A stretch of 64,000 bases of DNA from Dallia pectoralis (lineage: Eukaryota; Chordata; Actinopteri; Esociformes; Umbridae), in assembly GCA_029465975.1 (NCBI GenBank), contig CM055730.1, positions 12,865,267 through 12,929,266 on the forward strand. Direction: 5' to 3'. A model generated the notes under the pieces. It was not told where the DNA came from and did not search any database. It saw nothing but the letters and a program-made list of their open reading frames with translations. This document shows, in pieces, positions 31,437 through 42,379 of the stretch (the first letter of the stretch is position 1; the number at the start of each line of letters is the position of its first letter). The position numbers and the translations under genes were made by a program.

Positions 31437-32776
31437 CTCACACGCACACACACACACGTCTCTATGGAGTCATTCCAATTATATTATCAGGTTGGTCCAT
31501 TTTTTCAGAAGTAAAAAAAATCAATAACGGTGATATGATTTCTAAACACATTTTCGATATTTCAATATTTTTGCTGATCTCCAACACGGCAAGTTTAAGC
31601 TACAAAATGAGCGCCCATGACCGCAATTCAAACGTGACTGAACGAGCTTCTATAAGTGAGGAGAAAGCAGACAGTTGATATGAGAGGAAAGACTAATTCA
31701 GTGGTAGGGAAGTGGTTCAGCTTTCTGAGATCTGATAAACTTCAGGTTTCAGCGTGATGCTAAATGTGCCGGAGAATGAGAGGCTCAAAAGCGCATAAAG
31801 CCAACATAGGAGCTTGGATCTTCCGCGTTGACTGGCCCATGACGTCATGATGGACATGCGCTTTTGAGCACTCTCATTCTCTGCGCATGTTGCAACCGAT
31901 AGCAACATGCGCGTTCATGAGCTTCTCTAAATCCACGGTCACGTAGCGAACTCATGAACTCACCTCTTCATTGTCTAACATGTTCACTAACTTTAAACGA
32001 TATGTTTATAAGAACAAGTTTTGTTGCAGGAAGTTTTGTGTAAAGAATAATATAATCAGCCTGTGTTATTGTTTAAAGTTAAATATATTAATAAGGTCAG
32101 TCTCAGAGTCAAATTGCTTATTTGACTTTTCTTGTTTGTATAAAGGTTAAAATCAAATAAAAGGTGAACTTTAATTTATTTGTACCGTTATATTTCTAAA
32201 ATATTATTTAGTTTTATAGGAGGAGGCTCAAAAGACTTGGCAAATGTATTTTTCAGAAGATTGTATACAGACATCCATTGTGGGTGTTCATGGCATTTTT
32301 TCTGAGGCTTTTATATTGTTCATATCGATATCGGAATTATGTCGGATCGACCGAAATTAAGAAATATATCGTGATATAAAAATGTTCCATCCAGCCCTAA
32401 GGTCAATACAATACAGGGCTGAAGTTGTTGTGCATTGTTCTAGTGCAATATGCCGTTGAAATACAAGCATTTTTTGTGAAATTAAATTTTCAGTTTTTTA
32501 CTGTATTAATGTCATTGTATAAAAAGAGGTTTAAATAAATACAAATCTTACAGACATACATGATTTGTATAAATTCTGTGGTAAGATGACTTGAAATGAC
32601 TCGAAACTAAAATGGTAGGACTTTGGACTCGACTTGAGACTTGTTGGCTTTGACTTGTGACTCGACTCGGGACTTGCCTCATCTTTGACTCGACTTGACT
32701 CGGGACTCGAGGGCAAAGACTTGAGACTTACTTGTGACTTGCATAACAATGACTTTGTCCCACCTCTGCAATATAC

Positions 32777-32827
32777 AGTGGCAAAACACAATATACAGTG
32801 GCAAAACACAATATATAGTGGCAAAAC
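32777..32827. repeat. 20-bp tandem repeat, right of the hAT insertion
   Basis: This is the continuation of the AGTGGCAAAACACAATATAC array from 30859, with the final unit diverging into GCGCGCGC. Confidence 0.93.
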
Positions 32828-32849
32828 GCTGCGCGCGCTCTAGGTTTTC

Positions 32850-33306
32850 GTTAGGGTTAGTTTCCTAATGTTAGGGTTAAGGTTAGGGCTAGTATTGTAA
32901 TGTCAGGGTTAAGGTTAGGGCTAGTATTGTAATGTCAGGGTTAAGGTTAGGGCTAGTTTCGTAATGTAAGGGTTAAGGTTAGGGCTAGTTTCGTAATGTT
33001 AGGGATAGGGTTAAGGTTAGGGCTAGTTTCATAATGTTAGGGATAGGGTTAATGTTAGGGCTAGTTTCGTAATGTAAGGGTTAAGGTTAGGGCTAGTTTC
33101 GTAATGTTAGGGTAAGGGTTAAGGTTAGGGCTAGTTTCATAATGTTAGGGATAGGGTTAATGTTAGGGCTAGTTTCGTAATGTTAGGCTTAGGGTTAAGG
33201 TTAGGGCTAGTTTCATAATGTTAGGGATAGGGTTAATGTTAGGGCTAGTTTCGTAATGTTAGGGTTAGGGTTAATGTTAGTTTTGTCATGTTAGGGTTTG
33301 GGTTAA
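32850..33306. repeat. TTAGGG-rich minisatellite
   Basis: Units of about 33 to 42 bp combine GTTAGGG, GGTTAAGG, GGGCTAGTTTCG and TAATG. TTAGGG or TAGGGTTA occurs many times, but never as a pure hexamer run. It is telomere-like in content and minisatellite in structure. Confidence 0.93.
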
Positions 33307-33525
33307 TATCCTGTGAACAATTGTAAGAACCGCGATTACATTGCATAACGACTTTGATGTAAGACAGCGACCCTGGTAGAGCAGTGGGTAGGCAGTGGTT
33401 CCATTCCACATGCTATTTCTTAACATAAATTCATGGTAGATACGTTCACTAGTAACGTAATCGCGTGTTCCTACAATTGTTCCCAGGGAATGTAATTCTT
33501 GTGATATTGGGCTGATACACAATGA

Positions 33526-33707
33526 TACACCTGCATACTGATACAGCTGCATACACAATGACATAGAAGCACAGTCAAACGCATTTACACCTGCATACTG
33601 ATACAGCTGCATACACAATGACATAGAAGCACAGTCAAACGCATTTACACCTGCATACTGATACAGCTGCATACACAATGACATAGAAGCACAGTCAAAC
33701 GCATTTT
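33526..33707. repeat. 60-bp tandem repeat, three copies
   Basis: Units starting ACACCTGCATACTGATACAG repeat exactly every 60 bp. They produce a 132-codon minus-strand frame of repeated MSLCMQLYQYAGVN, which is not a gene. A similar ACACCTGCATAC occurs on the left flank of the composite element (30621), suggesting that element inserted into or beside this array. Confidence 0.95.
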
Positions 33708-34195
33708 TCTGACCTGCAGCATCTGAATATACTACTGTTGCCAGTTATTGATTCGGAAATTTGATTTTAAGTAGTCGACAAGCACTGGTTTTTCAGTCTG
33801 AGAGGAGTTGTCTAAACAAATCCTATCACTGAATTGACAAAAATAAAAAATAATTTCATTAAATTCCGGTGAAAACAGAAGGCAAATCAATTGGCTATGG
33901 TCGTGTGTGCAAAACAGTGTCTGTTTTCTGACCGGCTTGTGAGACTTGCACATTGCTGATTCAGAAGACGACAAAACATTTTAACAACTGCAATTCAAGA
34001 CCGATTTCTGTCCTTAAAGAATTGGCTCTTGATTTCCTTCATTCTGCAAACTACGTCGGATAACTTGTGAGATATACGCCGTTAGCAGTTATCTTGTGGC
34101 TAGCATTGGGTCAGAGGGTGGGAGAGTGGTTTGTATAGATTTGTCAGAGTCTCAGTTTGATTTTGTGCTGCAGTCCATGTAATGAAATATTTATA
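33708..34195. other. Spacer, nothing recognised
   Basis: AT-rich unique-looking sequence with short frames only. Confidence 0.4.
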
Positions 34196-34199
34196 ATAA

Positions 34200-34590
34200 G
34201 TTGGAACATGAAATTAATGTCTCACTTGTCACCATTCTCCTGTGCACACTCTACTGGCTCCCAGCTTACATCTTTTAGAAAACCATAGTGCTTGCCTAAG
34301 TAGCACTAAGGGGACTGCTGCTACATACCTCCGGGCTAAACTCAATCCTTACGTATCCATGCACTGCCTCCTCCAGTCTGTTTGTTGTGGCCATCCCACA
34401 ACATAGCAATGTATGATTCCCCAAAATCTAGTCATATCTATTTATTCCCTGGCAACTCAATGATGGAACCACCTTCCGCCAGAAGCTAAAACCTCTAGCA
34501 AATTCTTCTGTTAACGAACCTCTTTTAAGAGAATTTCCCCATGCCAATTTTTGTTGCAAACAAATATATTGACTACATCTGTGACTTGTA
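34200..34590 (+). pseudogene. Possible decayed LINE ORF2 end
   Basis: Broken plus frames contain CACTCTACTGGCTCCCAGCT (TLYWLPA), which resembles the LHWLPV motif that follows reverse transcriptase in several fish LINE families. Farther on, GATGGAACCACCTTCCGCC (DGTTFR) resembles another C-terminal motif. Stops are frequent. This is a weak pattern match only. Confidence 0.35.
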
Positions 34591-35500
34591 GTGGTATTAG
34601 TTAGTACATTGTTTTGTTTATAACAGAGTTCGCTATATGAGGAAAACTTTAAACATTAATTTGGTCTTATAATCGCCCCAATTAAAATACCTTAATCTGA
34701 CAAAAAAACTAAACATCCGGAAAAGTGACCTCTTCTTTCTTCAGAGATATAGCTGCAATCCCAATGAAAATGTCACGGCTCAGTTGTGCAGCAGGTTGTT
34801 TCATGAGGTGAGTGCACTCTTCTATCTGTTTTAATAGACACCTTTTGTTCTATTGATTTGTGGGAAAGTTGGGAGTTTTCAGATGAGTGGTTCAACTTTA
34901 ACAGAAATGTTTTTCTATACGAAAAATAAGAACACATTTATGAATATGCCAACTTTTATCTTTGCCAAACTGTTTTAGCATTAATAGGATCCTGAAATCA
35001 AGCTTAGCAGCTTTGGATGATATTTGTATGCTCCAGTTAAAATCAATTAAAGATATCTGTCATTACACAGCTGAGCTGTCGCCTCTTGACATCACCTGGA
35101 TTGCATAACCATTGGTGTAGCACTGATGAATGCCTAAAGCAATCTCACAATTTTAGGGGGTTTATTCTCTGCCATTTCCTCTGAGAGGCAGTTCATTCTG
35201 TAAGTGTATTTTGTCCCCTTTTAAAAACGCACGAAACTTAGCTTTCAGTCAAAATATGTATCTTCAACCCCCACTTTCCATGTATTCCATGACCAAGGTT
35301 GCACCATTCAGTGAACCGTTATTACAATACAACAATTTCCAGCACTTTTGTTTGGAGGTCTTAAAAAATCACATTAGATTATACTACTGGTTTATGTGAC
35401 CTTATTTATCTGAATGAAGTGATTTTTCAATGTTAATAGCAATTCCAAAAATTGTAGAGAGCTTAAATCTATTTGACCAAAACAAACATTGACTGAGAAT
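34591..35500. other. AT-rich spacer, nothing recognised
   Basis: No repeat structure, terminal repeats or coding signal was seen. Confidence 0.4.
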
Positions 35501-35504
35501 AGCC

Positions 35505-35995
35505 AGCCAGGGCTAGTCTGTTATTCTCATAATAGCCAGGGCTAGTCTGTAATTCTCATAATAGCCAGGTCTAGACTGTAATTCTCATGAAAGCCAGGGC
35601 TAGTCTGTAATTATAATAATAGCCCGGTCTAGTCTGTAATTCTAATTATAGCCCTGGCTAGTCTGTAATTCTAATTATAGCCCTGGCTAGTCTGTAATTC
35701 TAATTATAGCCCTGGCTAGTCTGTAATTCTAATTATAGCCCTGGCTAGTCTGTAATTCTAATAATAGCCCTGGCTAGTCTGTTATTCTCAAAACAGCCAG
35801 GGCTAGTCTGTAATTCTCATAATAGCCAGGGCTAGTCTGTAATTATCATAACAGCCAGGTCTAGTCTGTAATTCTCATAATAGCCAGGGCTAGTTTGTAA
35901 TTCTCATAATAGCCAGGGCTAGTCTGTAATTCTCATAATAGCCAGGGCTAGTCTGTAATTCTCATAATAGCCAGGGCTAGTTTGTTATTCTCATA
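35505..35995. repeat. 29-bp minisatellite, about 17 copies
   Basis: The unit is AGCCAGGGCTAGTCTGTAAT followed by TCTCATAAT. A central block uses the variant AGCCCTGGCTAGTCTGTAAT followed by TCTAATTAT. The variants differ at several linked sites and are grouped, so the array is made of sub-blocks. Confidence 0.96.
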
Positions 35996-37595
35996 AGCAC
36001 CATTACAGTTTCATTTTAGTTAAAATGTTTCCGTATGAATGATTTTGCCATTGAAGTGGCCAGGGACTGTTTTTGCATTGAGAATAATATATTCCTACAG
36101 ATTTGAGTACACCTACGTTATTGTAGCAAACAGCATCCATTCCCCTTCACCTTCGCGCCAGCCAGCTCTATTGCTGATGCTATATTGCTAGCAGCCATGC
36201 CCTCCCATGCTCCCTCTGAGCCAATTAAAACCCAGCTAGACAAGGGAGAGCACAGGGCAGTGTTAGGAAACATGGATGGAGAATGCCCCAAGATACTCTG
36301 GCACAATCAGCCTAACATTCAGTCATTAGACACACGCAGCAGGAAAAACTCCATGTTTACATTCCTTCCATTGGTAATGGTTTACCCTAGTTACATACAA
36401 TGTATGCTTTATTTAAAATGGACACTACTATATATATATATGGGATTGGTGGTAGTGATGTTGTAGCCGTCATGAATGGACACACTGTGAGTTTGAAGGT
36501 AACATTTAGGATTAATATTTAGCGTTCCTTCATTTTTTTTATGGATAATGTCGAAGATGTTTTATTTGTAGGATCTCAATTATAGTGTCTGTCCTTGACT
36601 TAAAGCTTAATTACAATCCTTGGCATTTTGCAAATGTTCATGTGAGCAGTTGTGGGTGTTGATGTTGTATACTACATTTTCTAAGGGTATTAAAATATAT
36701 TCAAGACCTCAAGTCCTTTAGTGACCTGTTCATCTTCTCTGTTATTACAGCATTTCCATTAAAAAACCCACTTTCTGTTGTTTTCTCCTTGGTGTCATTG
36801 TTTCTGACAGGGTTAGGGTTCCCACCTGTCGTCTTTATCTGTGTGTGTGTGTTCTGTTTGACGCGGTTACATTTGAAACACAGCTATTTTGTCATAATTC
36901 TTTCATAATCCACTGTCTAGACGCAAGACACTTTCTCTAATGGATGTTTCATATCAAATTCGTTTTACAGTAGGGCCTTCTGTTTAAAACATGTACCGTT
37001 CCAAATGACAATGACCATGAAAGATCATTTAAAAAATGTATCCATCAATTCATGAATGCAAGCTATTGTGCCAGGTAATATTATGCAGATTATTATCTAG
37101 CTATCTAACAGGAAACAGTCTACTAAGATCATGTTTTGAATCAGAATGAAGTTTTTTGCTTAGTCTGTTTACACACACATATTTTTTCTGACCACTAGCT
37201 GCAGCATGTAGAACATATATAAAAATATAAAAATATATTTCAAAACAACTGTTTCTGTGAATGTCTCTACGTGTTTTAAACTACTTGATATCATTAAGTG
37301 CAGTGAATACCGGAACTTTTCTAAACTCTACAGTAAATCATCAGTCATAATTCCATATTTAATAAAACGTTGTCCAAAGACTGTTAAAAATCATGACCAC
37401 ACATTGTCGTGCATTGGTAAATGTCCTGGATAAATGCATATATAGGGTTCCCCAAGTCTCAACCATGTATTACTGAATTTTACAAATAGATGTAATTTAT
37501 ATTTGTTTTGTTTATTCAGAATGTGGAGATGAGAAATCATTAGGTATAGAAGTCATTAGGTTATCTTGTGTTCTGTGTATTTATTGTGTAACAAT
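35996..37595. other. AT-rich spacer, nothing recognised
   Basis: The block contains a short (TA)n run near 36427-36440 and unique-looking sequence. No gene was supported. Confidence 0.4.
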
Positions 37596-37597
37596 AT

Positions 37598-37625
37598 GTT
37601 CTCTTGCAAATTTTTGCAAGAGAAC
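37598..37625. repeat. Near-perfect palindrome, 13-bp arms
   Basis: The arm GTTCTCTTGCAAA at 37598-37610 is exactly complementary to 37613-37625, with two T between. It sits at the start of a LINE/SINE-like tail. Confidence 0.95.
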
Positions 37626-37735
37626 GCAAATTTTCACCTCGTCTTGGCCAGGTCGCCGTTGCAAATGAGAATTTGTTCTCAATCGGCCTATACCTGGTTA
37701 AATATAGGTTAAATAAAACTATAATTATTCTAGTT
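37626..37735 (+). mobile_element. Fish LINE/SINE 3' tail fragment
   Basis: GCAAATGAGAATTTGTTCTC, then CCTGGTTAAATATAGG and TTAAATAAAAC, is a tail sequence I recognise from common fish retroposons that end in (GTTAAATAAAG)n-like repeats. The head of the element is not identifiable. Confidence 0.5.
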
Positions 37736-37779
37736 ACGTGTTAAACTACTTTGCGTTTAGTTTCGTTCAGACTTCTTAG

Positions 37780-38660
37780 ATTGACAGGTCCACTTCCTCT
37801 GAACATGCCTTCCACATCAAAGTTCTCCGTTATCATTTGCATTTTAGGGAGATTTTCCTAGTCACCGTATATCGTATGTCATTGCTTCCTCTTTGGGGTT
37901 TCAGCCCGGGTGTCTATAAGTAATATGTAATATGTTAAACAGGCATTATAAAACACATTGGTGATTGATTGGTCCCCTCTTCCTCCTCTGACGTTGGCAA
38001 ATTGTCTGATCATGACAGGGGTCCATTAGTACGGGTCCCGACGTGCCTCTGCTGCTTTTCAGGGGTTCATCTCAATTTGAACTAAATTCTGTGCATCTAG
38101 AAAACCTCACACACACCCTGTGTCTTCATACATCTTGGTTGTGACAGCCTGACAGTGAGCCAACTTCGTTGTGGCATCTTTCTTTAAAGTAAGATTCAGT
38201 TAAACTAACAACAGTGCAAGTCTACTCCCCTGTGTTTAGCTTACGGTTCCGGGATAACAATTATTACCCCACTAAACATTGTAAAACAATTGTATTTATT
38301 AGCTTAATACATTGAGGTTACATTTACATTTAAAGTCTCTTTTAATGATTATTTTGATGATTACAATATGTCGTATTTTGCATGCTATAGAAAGGAAGAA
38401 AAGTATCACTAAATGTTAGAAAGTAGGCTTATAAAACCTTTGTTTTCTTCCACTGCCACTGTCAGTGACTGGTCATGTAATCTATCTGGACTGTTTTATA
38501 AGAATCTTTGCATTTAAAAAATGCATTTAATAATTATAAATATTATAAGTTCACCCAGCACAGCCAGAAGAGGACTGATCACTCAGTCAATCAGAGCCTG
38601 GTTCCTCAGTAGGTTTCTTCCAATATTCAAAGCTGGTGTAGCTGGTGTTGGACCCTCATT
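37780..38660 (+). mobile_element. Possible decayed L2-type LINE 3' pieces
   Basis: Two short stretches recall a common fish LINE 3' end: GAGATTTTCCTAGTCACCG with TTTGGGGTTTCAGCCCGGGT (37850-37915), and CACAGCCAGAAGAGGACTG with AGAGCCTGGTTCCTC (38558-38620). The sequence between is unique-looking. Recognition is from memory and divergence is high, so the whole call is tentative. Confidence 0.3.
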
Positions 38661-40080
38661 GGCTGACCTGTGGAAATTATCCATGATGTTGCTTGATTTG
38701 GTCAAACATGGAATACATAATACATGCATAAGCAATTGTTTGCACCCTTGGGTTAATATTCAAAGGAATTTTCACCATCAAAACTCTATTGTTATATCAA
38801 CTTAACCACCAGAAGAAGATGGCTAAAGCCAAAGTCTGGCCTTCAGTTCAACTGATTTGTAATATAAGGGCCAATACATTTTTTGCATGGTCATTGCTAG
38901 CCTGCTTCTTGAATGACCTAATTGTGTTTGTGCTCATTCATGTACTTTGACAGAGAAAGTAAGAGGATTATATAACATTGTACAGAGATATTGTATAAGT
39001 CAAGACAATCTTTCGTTCTGTGAAATTGCATCCAGCACCCTGTTCTGCTAGTCCCTGCTGCTTGTATGGGGTGCTTGGGTAATCCTTTAAGTAAGTGATC
39101 TATTTCACTGTGATGGCGTGTGGCTGCTATCAGCAAGATTATTTTTAATAAGTAGCTTTCACTGCTGGTCATTAAGTAACACGCCGTCTATAAATCCGAA
39201 CAGAAGTAGTTCAAAGTAAATCTGTGTAATGTTGCTGTGTACTTAGCATTCAAGGCTACACTTGGACCACAAATGACTGCTGTACAGGAATAATGTACTT
39301 CAATTCCCTTTTACAAACTGAGCACTTTTGGGTGGAAATTCAAGCAACATTTGTCTATAGCATCACCAGCCTTAAAAAGATATATAGTCACAGGAAAATG
39401 AGGGAACAGGAAACAAACCTGTGTCCACAGTGTGGAAGGATTTATTTGTTCCTCGCATTATCAAGCTGAGTGAGGGTTGCTACATTATGCAAAGGTTATT
39501 AGGCCCTGTTTGTGACGGCTGTAGAAGGCTTCAGAGAGACTCCTTAAAAATGATCTGCAATGTTTTCTCCACAGATAATGATTGCAATGTCTTTTCAACA
39601 CAATAGCATGATGAAGTGTGCATGTCAATGAAAACTGATGGCCCATAGGTGATTCAAAACAACAGCTAATGATGAAAAACTTTTAGGAATGTAGGGACCA
39701 TAGTCTGTTTCCCTAAAATACTGACAAATTGAAGTTGTTTGTTCATAAACACATACCTGATCAAATGTATATATAGTTTCTTAACTAATCTACCAATTTT
39801 AATAAATTACATATGGTATATAGACATTTTGTTCTGTTTGATATCATAGATTCCAACCTATTAACTTAAACCTACGTTACAATAATATATTTCATGTTAT
39901 AACCAAGCTCCCAGTTTTCACAAATTCAAGTAATTGCCATGGCTAATTATATACTGTATATGCATCCACCTGTGATCCAGTAAAACTGCTGTCACATTAT
40001 TCTGGATTAACCCAATCTTGAAGAATCATTGTAACGCTGTAAATATGAAGTAAATGGTTGAGACGTGTAGATAAGTGCTA
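38661..40080. other. Spacer with possible conserved block at 39410-39620
   Basis: The stretch 39410-39620 is complex sequence with CATTATCAAGCTGAG, CATTATGCAAAGG and GATAATGATTGCAATG motifs, and may be a conserved non-coding element. The rest is AT-rich spacer. Confidence 0.22.
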
Positions 40081-40084
40081 AGCA

Positions 40085-40250
40085 AACCTAACAGGTGCAT
40101 GTGTAAACCCAAACCATCCCTACGGTGCGGTATGGTGGTGGCAGTGTCATGCAGAGGGAACCCGTCTCATCAACAGGAACTGGGCATCCGTAAGAAAACT
40201 TGCTCCGGTCCACTGAAGAACTGAAAGAAGGAAGTGGAAGCAAAGTAAAC
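40085..40250 (+). pseudogene. Short Tc1-like fragment
   Basis: CGGTATGGTGGTGGCAGTGT followed by CATGCAGAGGGA resembles the Tc1 GGGSVMLWG segment, and CAACAGGAACTGGGCATCC the SAGTGxL segment after it. No longer match is visible, so it is at best a small remnant. Confidence 0.4.
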
Positions 40251-40584
40251 TTTCAACTTAATAAATATACCAACCGCAAGACCAAAGCAACACTGGATAG
40301 TTTCTCCCTTTTTTTTCTTGCAAATGAAATCAATGAAATCAATGTCACTTCATTATGATTGATGAAGAGTTTAAATGAAATATAAAAGAGGACAACATGT
40401 CAATGAACCACATGTTTTTCAGTAAAAAAAGAAAATTGTTTGGGGCAAAACCTTTTTTTAAATGCCTGCAACCTTTAAACTCAGATTAACTTGCCCTCTA
40501 TGGTAAAACCCAGACTCACTGGTACCAACTTTTAAATGATTATTCTGAGTGTATACACATAAGCTCACTCTTATGCTTGCTTTC
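40251..40584. other. Spacer, nothing recognised
   Basis: AT-rich sequence between a Tc1-like fragment and the L1 insertion. Confidence 0.4.
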
Positions 40585-40598
40585 AAATAGTTACTTTC

Positions 40599-40994
40599 GT
40601 TACAATGGAAGTCTTCTAAATGTCCATCTATCCCCCAGTGGCTCAAGGATGTTATGTACTTTTTGAGACTTGAGAAAATTAAGGACACGCTGAGAGGGAG
40701 CACAGTCACATTTTACCAAAAATGGCGGCCCTTCCTTTTCTATTTTAATGAGCTTGAGGTGTTACCTGACTGAATGTGTGCCTGTGTATGTCTGTTGGTC
40801 ATAATAAGCCGAGTGTGGGTGCGGGTGGGGGGGTTGTTCGCTGTTTGGACACGGTGCCTTGTTCTAGGAGGTACTTTTTGTTTTTTTTGTGTGTTTAAAA
40901 GTGTAAAGAAAGGAGAAACGGGGGGGATATACTGTATCTGTACTGTAAGAGCTGTATTTTGTCATTCTTCCCAATAAATAATATTTTGAAAAAA
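40599..40994 (+). mobile_element. 5'-truncated L1-type LINE with 14-bp target duplication
   Basis: The insert is bounded by the exact direct repeat AAATAGTTACTTTC (40585-40598 and 40995-41008). It ends with AATAAATAATATTTTG and an A run, as expected for target-primed reverse transcription. Its first part is the C-terminus of an L1-like ORF2 and the rest is 3' UTR. The short poly(A) tail and perfect target duplication suggest moderate to young age. Confidence 0.9.
40600..40773 (+). CDS. L1 ORF2 C-terminal fragment (57 codons)
   Basis: The frame is open from the truncation point to a TGA. It contains IPQWLKDVMYFLRLEKI, then FYQKWRPFLFYFNELE. An L-x-x-V-x-x-x-x-x-LEK helix followed by FY-x-x-W-x-PFL-x-Y is the typical end of L1/Tx1-type ORF2 proteins, after the reverse transcriptase and the Cys-rich region. 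No start codon belongs to it, because it is a 5'-truncated retroposed copy. It has no stops or frameshifts despite being non-functional. Confidence 0.8.
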   Translation, partial: LQWKSSKCPSIPQWLKDVMYFLRLEKIKDTLRGSTVTFYQKWRPFLFYFNELEVLPD

Positions 40995-41124
40995 AAATAG
41001 TTACTTTCTTTCTGGTAGAAATATTTTACTGGTCCCTGGTGAAAACTGCTGAAACCTATGCTACATACAAGTTGTCATTTAGTCAGAAATACCGAAGTTG
41101 GAAAAGAAACAAAGAAAATGTACA

Positions 41125-41890
41125 TAAGATTAGATTCAACTTTATTGTCATTGGACAGTACAAGTACAGCACAACAAAATAAGATATGGAGTATAGTACA
41201 ACAAAAATATATGGAGTACGGTGTGATGGTGTGCAATTGACATATATAAGTAAATGTGCAGGTACTCAGTTGTATGTAGAGCAATACAAGTGGAGAACAC
41301 CTGTGCAAAATTAATAGTACAAACAGTAAATATTGTGCAAATGGCAAATACACAGGCTAGCAGTGTGTAGGCAAGAAGTAGCAATGAAGAGTACACACAG
41401 AATGTATGTGCAGATGGCAGATCAAGTAAAAGTTAGCAGTGTGTAGGAATAGGTAGAAATGGGGGTACAACAGTAGATTGTGCAAATGGCAGATCAAGTA
41501 AAAGTTTGCAGTGTGAGTGCAAGGGTTTCAGAGTTCAGCATGTTAACAGCAGTTGGGAAGAAACTGTTCCTAAGCCTGCTGGTGAGGGTGAGTAGAGATC
41601 TGTATCGCTTGCAGGAGGGCAACCAGTTTATGGCTCGATTGTGAGGAGTCCCTGATAATGCCACACGCTCTCCACAAATAGGGCTTGTGTTGGATGTCTC
41701 TGATGGCGTGGAGCTGGGCACTAATGATGCGCTGGGCGGTTTTCACCACCTGCTGTAAGGGGTTACGGCCACAGAGCAGCCATTGTACCAGACTGTGGCA
41801 CAGTGTCTTAGAATGCTCTCAACTGTGCGGTGGTAAAAGTTGATCAGGATGTTAGTTGATAGGTGGGCCTTCTTAAGCATCTTGTTCAAC
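41125..41890 (-). mobile_element. L2-like LINE 3' end, minus strand
   Basis: On the minus strand the ORF2 end is readable as KTAQRIISAQLHAIRDIQHK, then a frameshift, then YRSLLTLTSRLRNSFFPTAV and NMLNS. The pattern RYRS...SRLRNSFFP-AV-LLN is the conserved C-terminus of L2/Maui-type fish LINEs. A 3' UTR with repeated GTGCAAATGGCAGATC phrases follows and ends CAATAAAGTTGAATCTAATC near 41125. The frameshift and the 5' truncation make it inactive. A second, more decayed copy of the same family lies at 60070-60480 in the same orientation. Confidence 0.75.
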
Positions 41891-42375
41891 TGTGCAAATA
41901 TTGTGAAGGAGGAACGGCTCATAAGAAACGGCTAATAAACCAGAGGTAAATATTAGCGAGGATTTGTTAACAGTATTAATAACACAACATTTGTTAACAG
42001 ATAGACAGGCGTGATAATAACAAAGTATTGCATGTAAGGTCTTACTTACAGTCTTTCTCTGAGACTTCACCCAAATCAACATTTCCAGCTGCCCCACCAG
42101 GGGAGCCTCTGTGGTCTCTTGAAAGATTGAGGACCAGTAGGAGCTTAAGAGTAGACATGCTCTTGAACATTAATTATGGTGATTGGTTGAAATGAATAAT
42201 GGATGCCCTGAAGCTGAAAGCCCCCACTTCAAATGATACACTAGCTTTATGGTGGCTACGTAACTGTGGCGATCTCCTAGTCAGTTAGACACGCATGTTA
42301 ACACACAGACAAACAGACACACAAAAGATCAAAACAGTACAGACAGCAGTGATTTCAACAAAAAGGTTGTTATTA
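41891..42375. other. Spacer, nothing recognised
   Basis: Unique-looking sequence before the dispersed-repeat fragment at 42380. No gene signal. Confidence 0.35.
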
Positions 42376-42379
42376 GGTG

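Larger units (their letters stand above)
30860..32768 (+). mobile_element. hAT transposon, 1909 bp, BED-finger type
   Basis: The left end CAGAGGTGTGGAC and the right end GTCCCACCTCTG are inverted repeats with one extra T on the left. They are flanked by an exact 8-bp target duplication CAATATAC (30852-30859 and 32769-32776). The TA at positions 4-5 again fits Buster-type target preference. Both subterminal regions are packed with GACTTG, GACTCGA and similar motifs, which are probable transposase-binding repeats. Inside, a 37-bp direct repeat occurs three times (31149-31258), and a short transposase-like start is present. Most of the transposase gene is missing. Confidence 0.93.
30642..33507. 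mobile_element. Composite element with 62-bp inverted ends
   Basis: The left end at 30643-30704 starts TATCACAACAATTACG. The right end at 33445-33506, reverse-complemented, starts TATCACAAGAATTAC. By eye they match at about 57 of 62 positions. No convincing target duplication is visible. Just inside the ends lie tRNA-like pieces, such as TAGCCGAGAGCTCTAACCAC on the left and GGTAGAGCAGTGG with GGTTCCATTCC on the right. The interior holds a 20-bp array, a complete hAT insertion and a TTAGGG-rich minisatellite, so the original element was below about 1 kb. No transposase of its own is recognisable. It is a MITE-like structure of unknown family. Confidence 0.75.

Noticed and set aside
32850..33306. 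True telomere end or fused telomere
   Set aside because: TTAGGG never runs as a pure tandem array and the block is enclosed within a mobile element.
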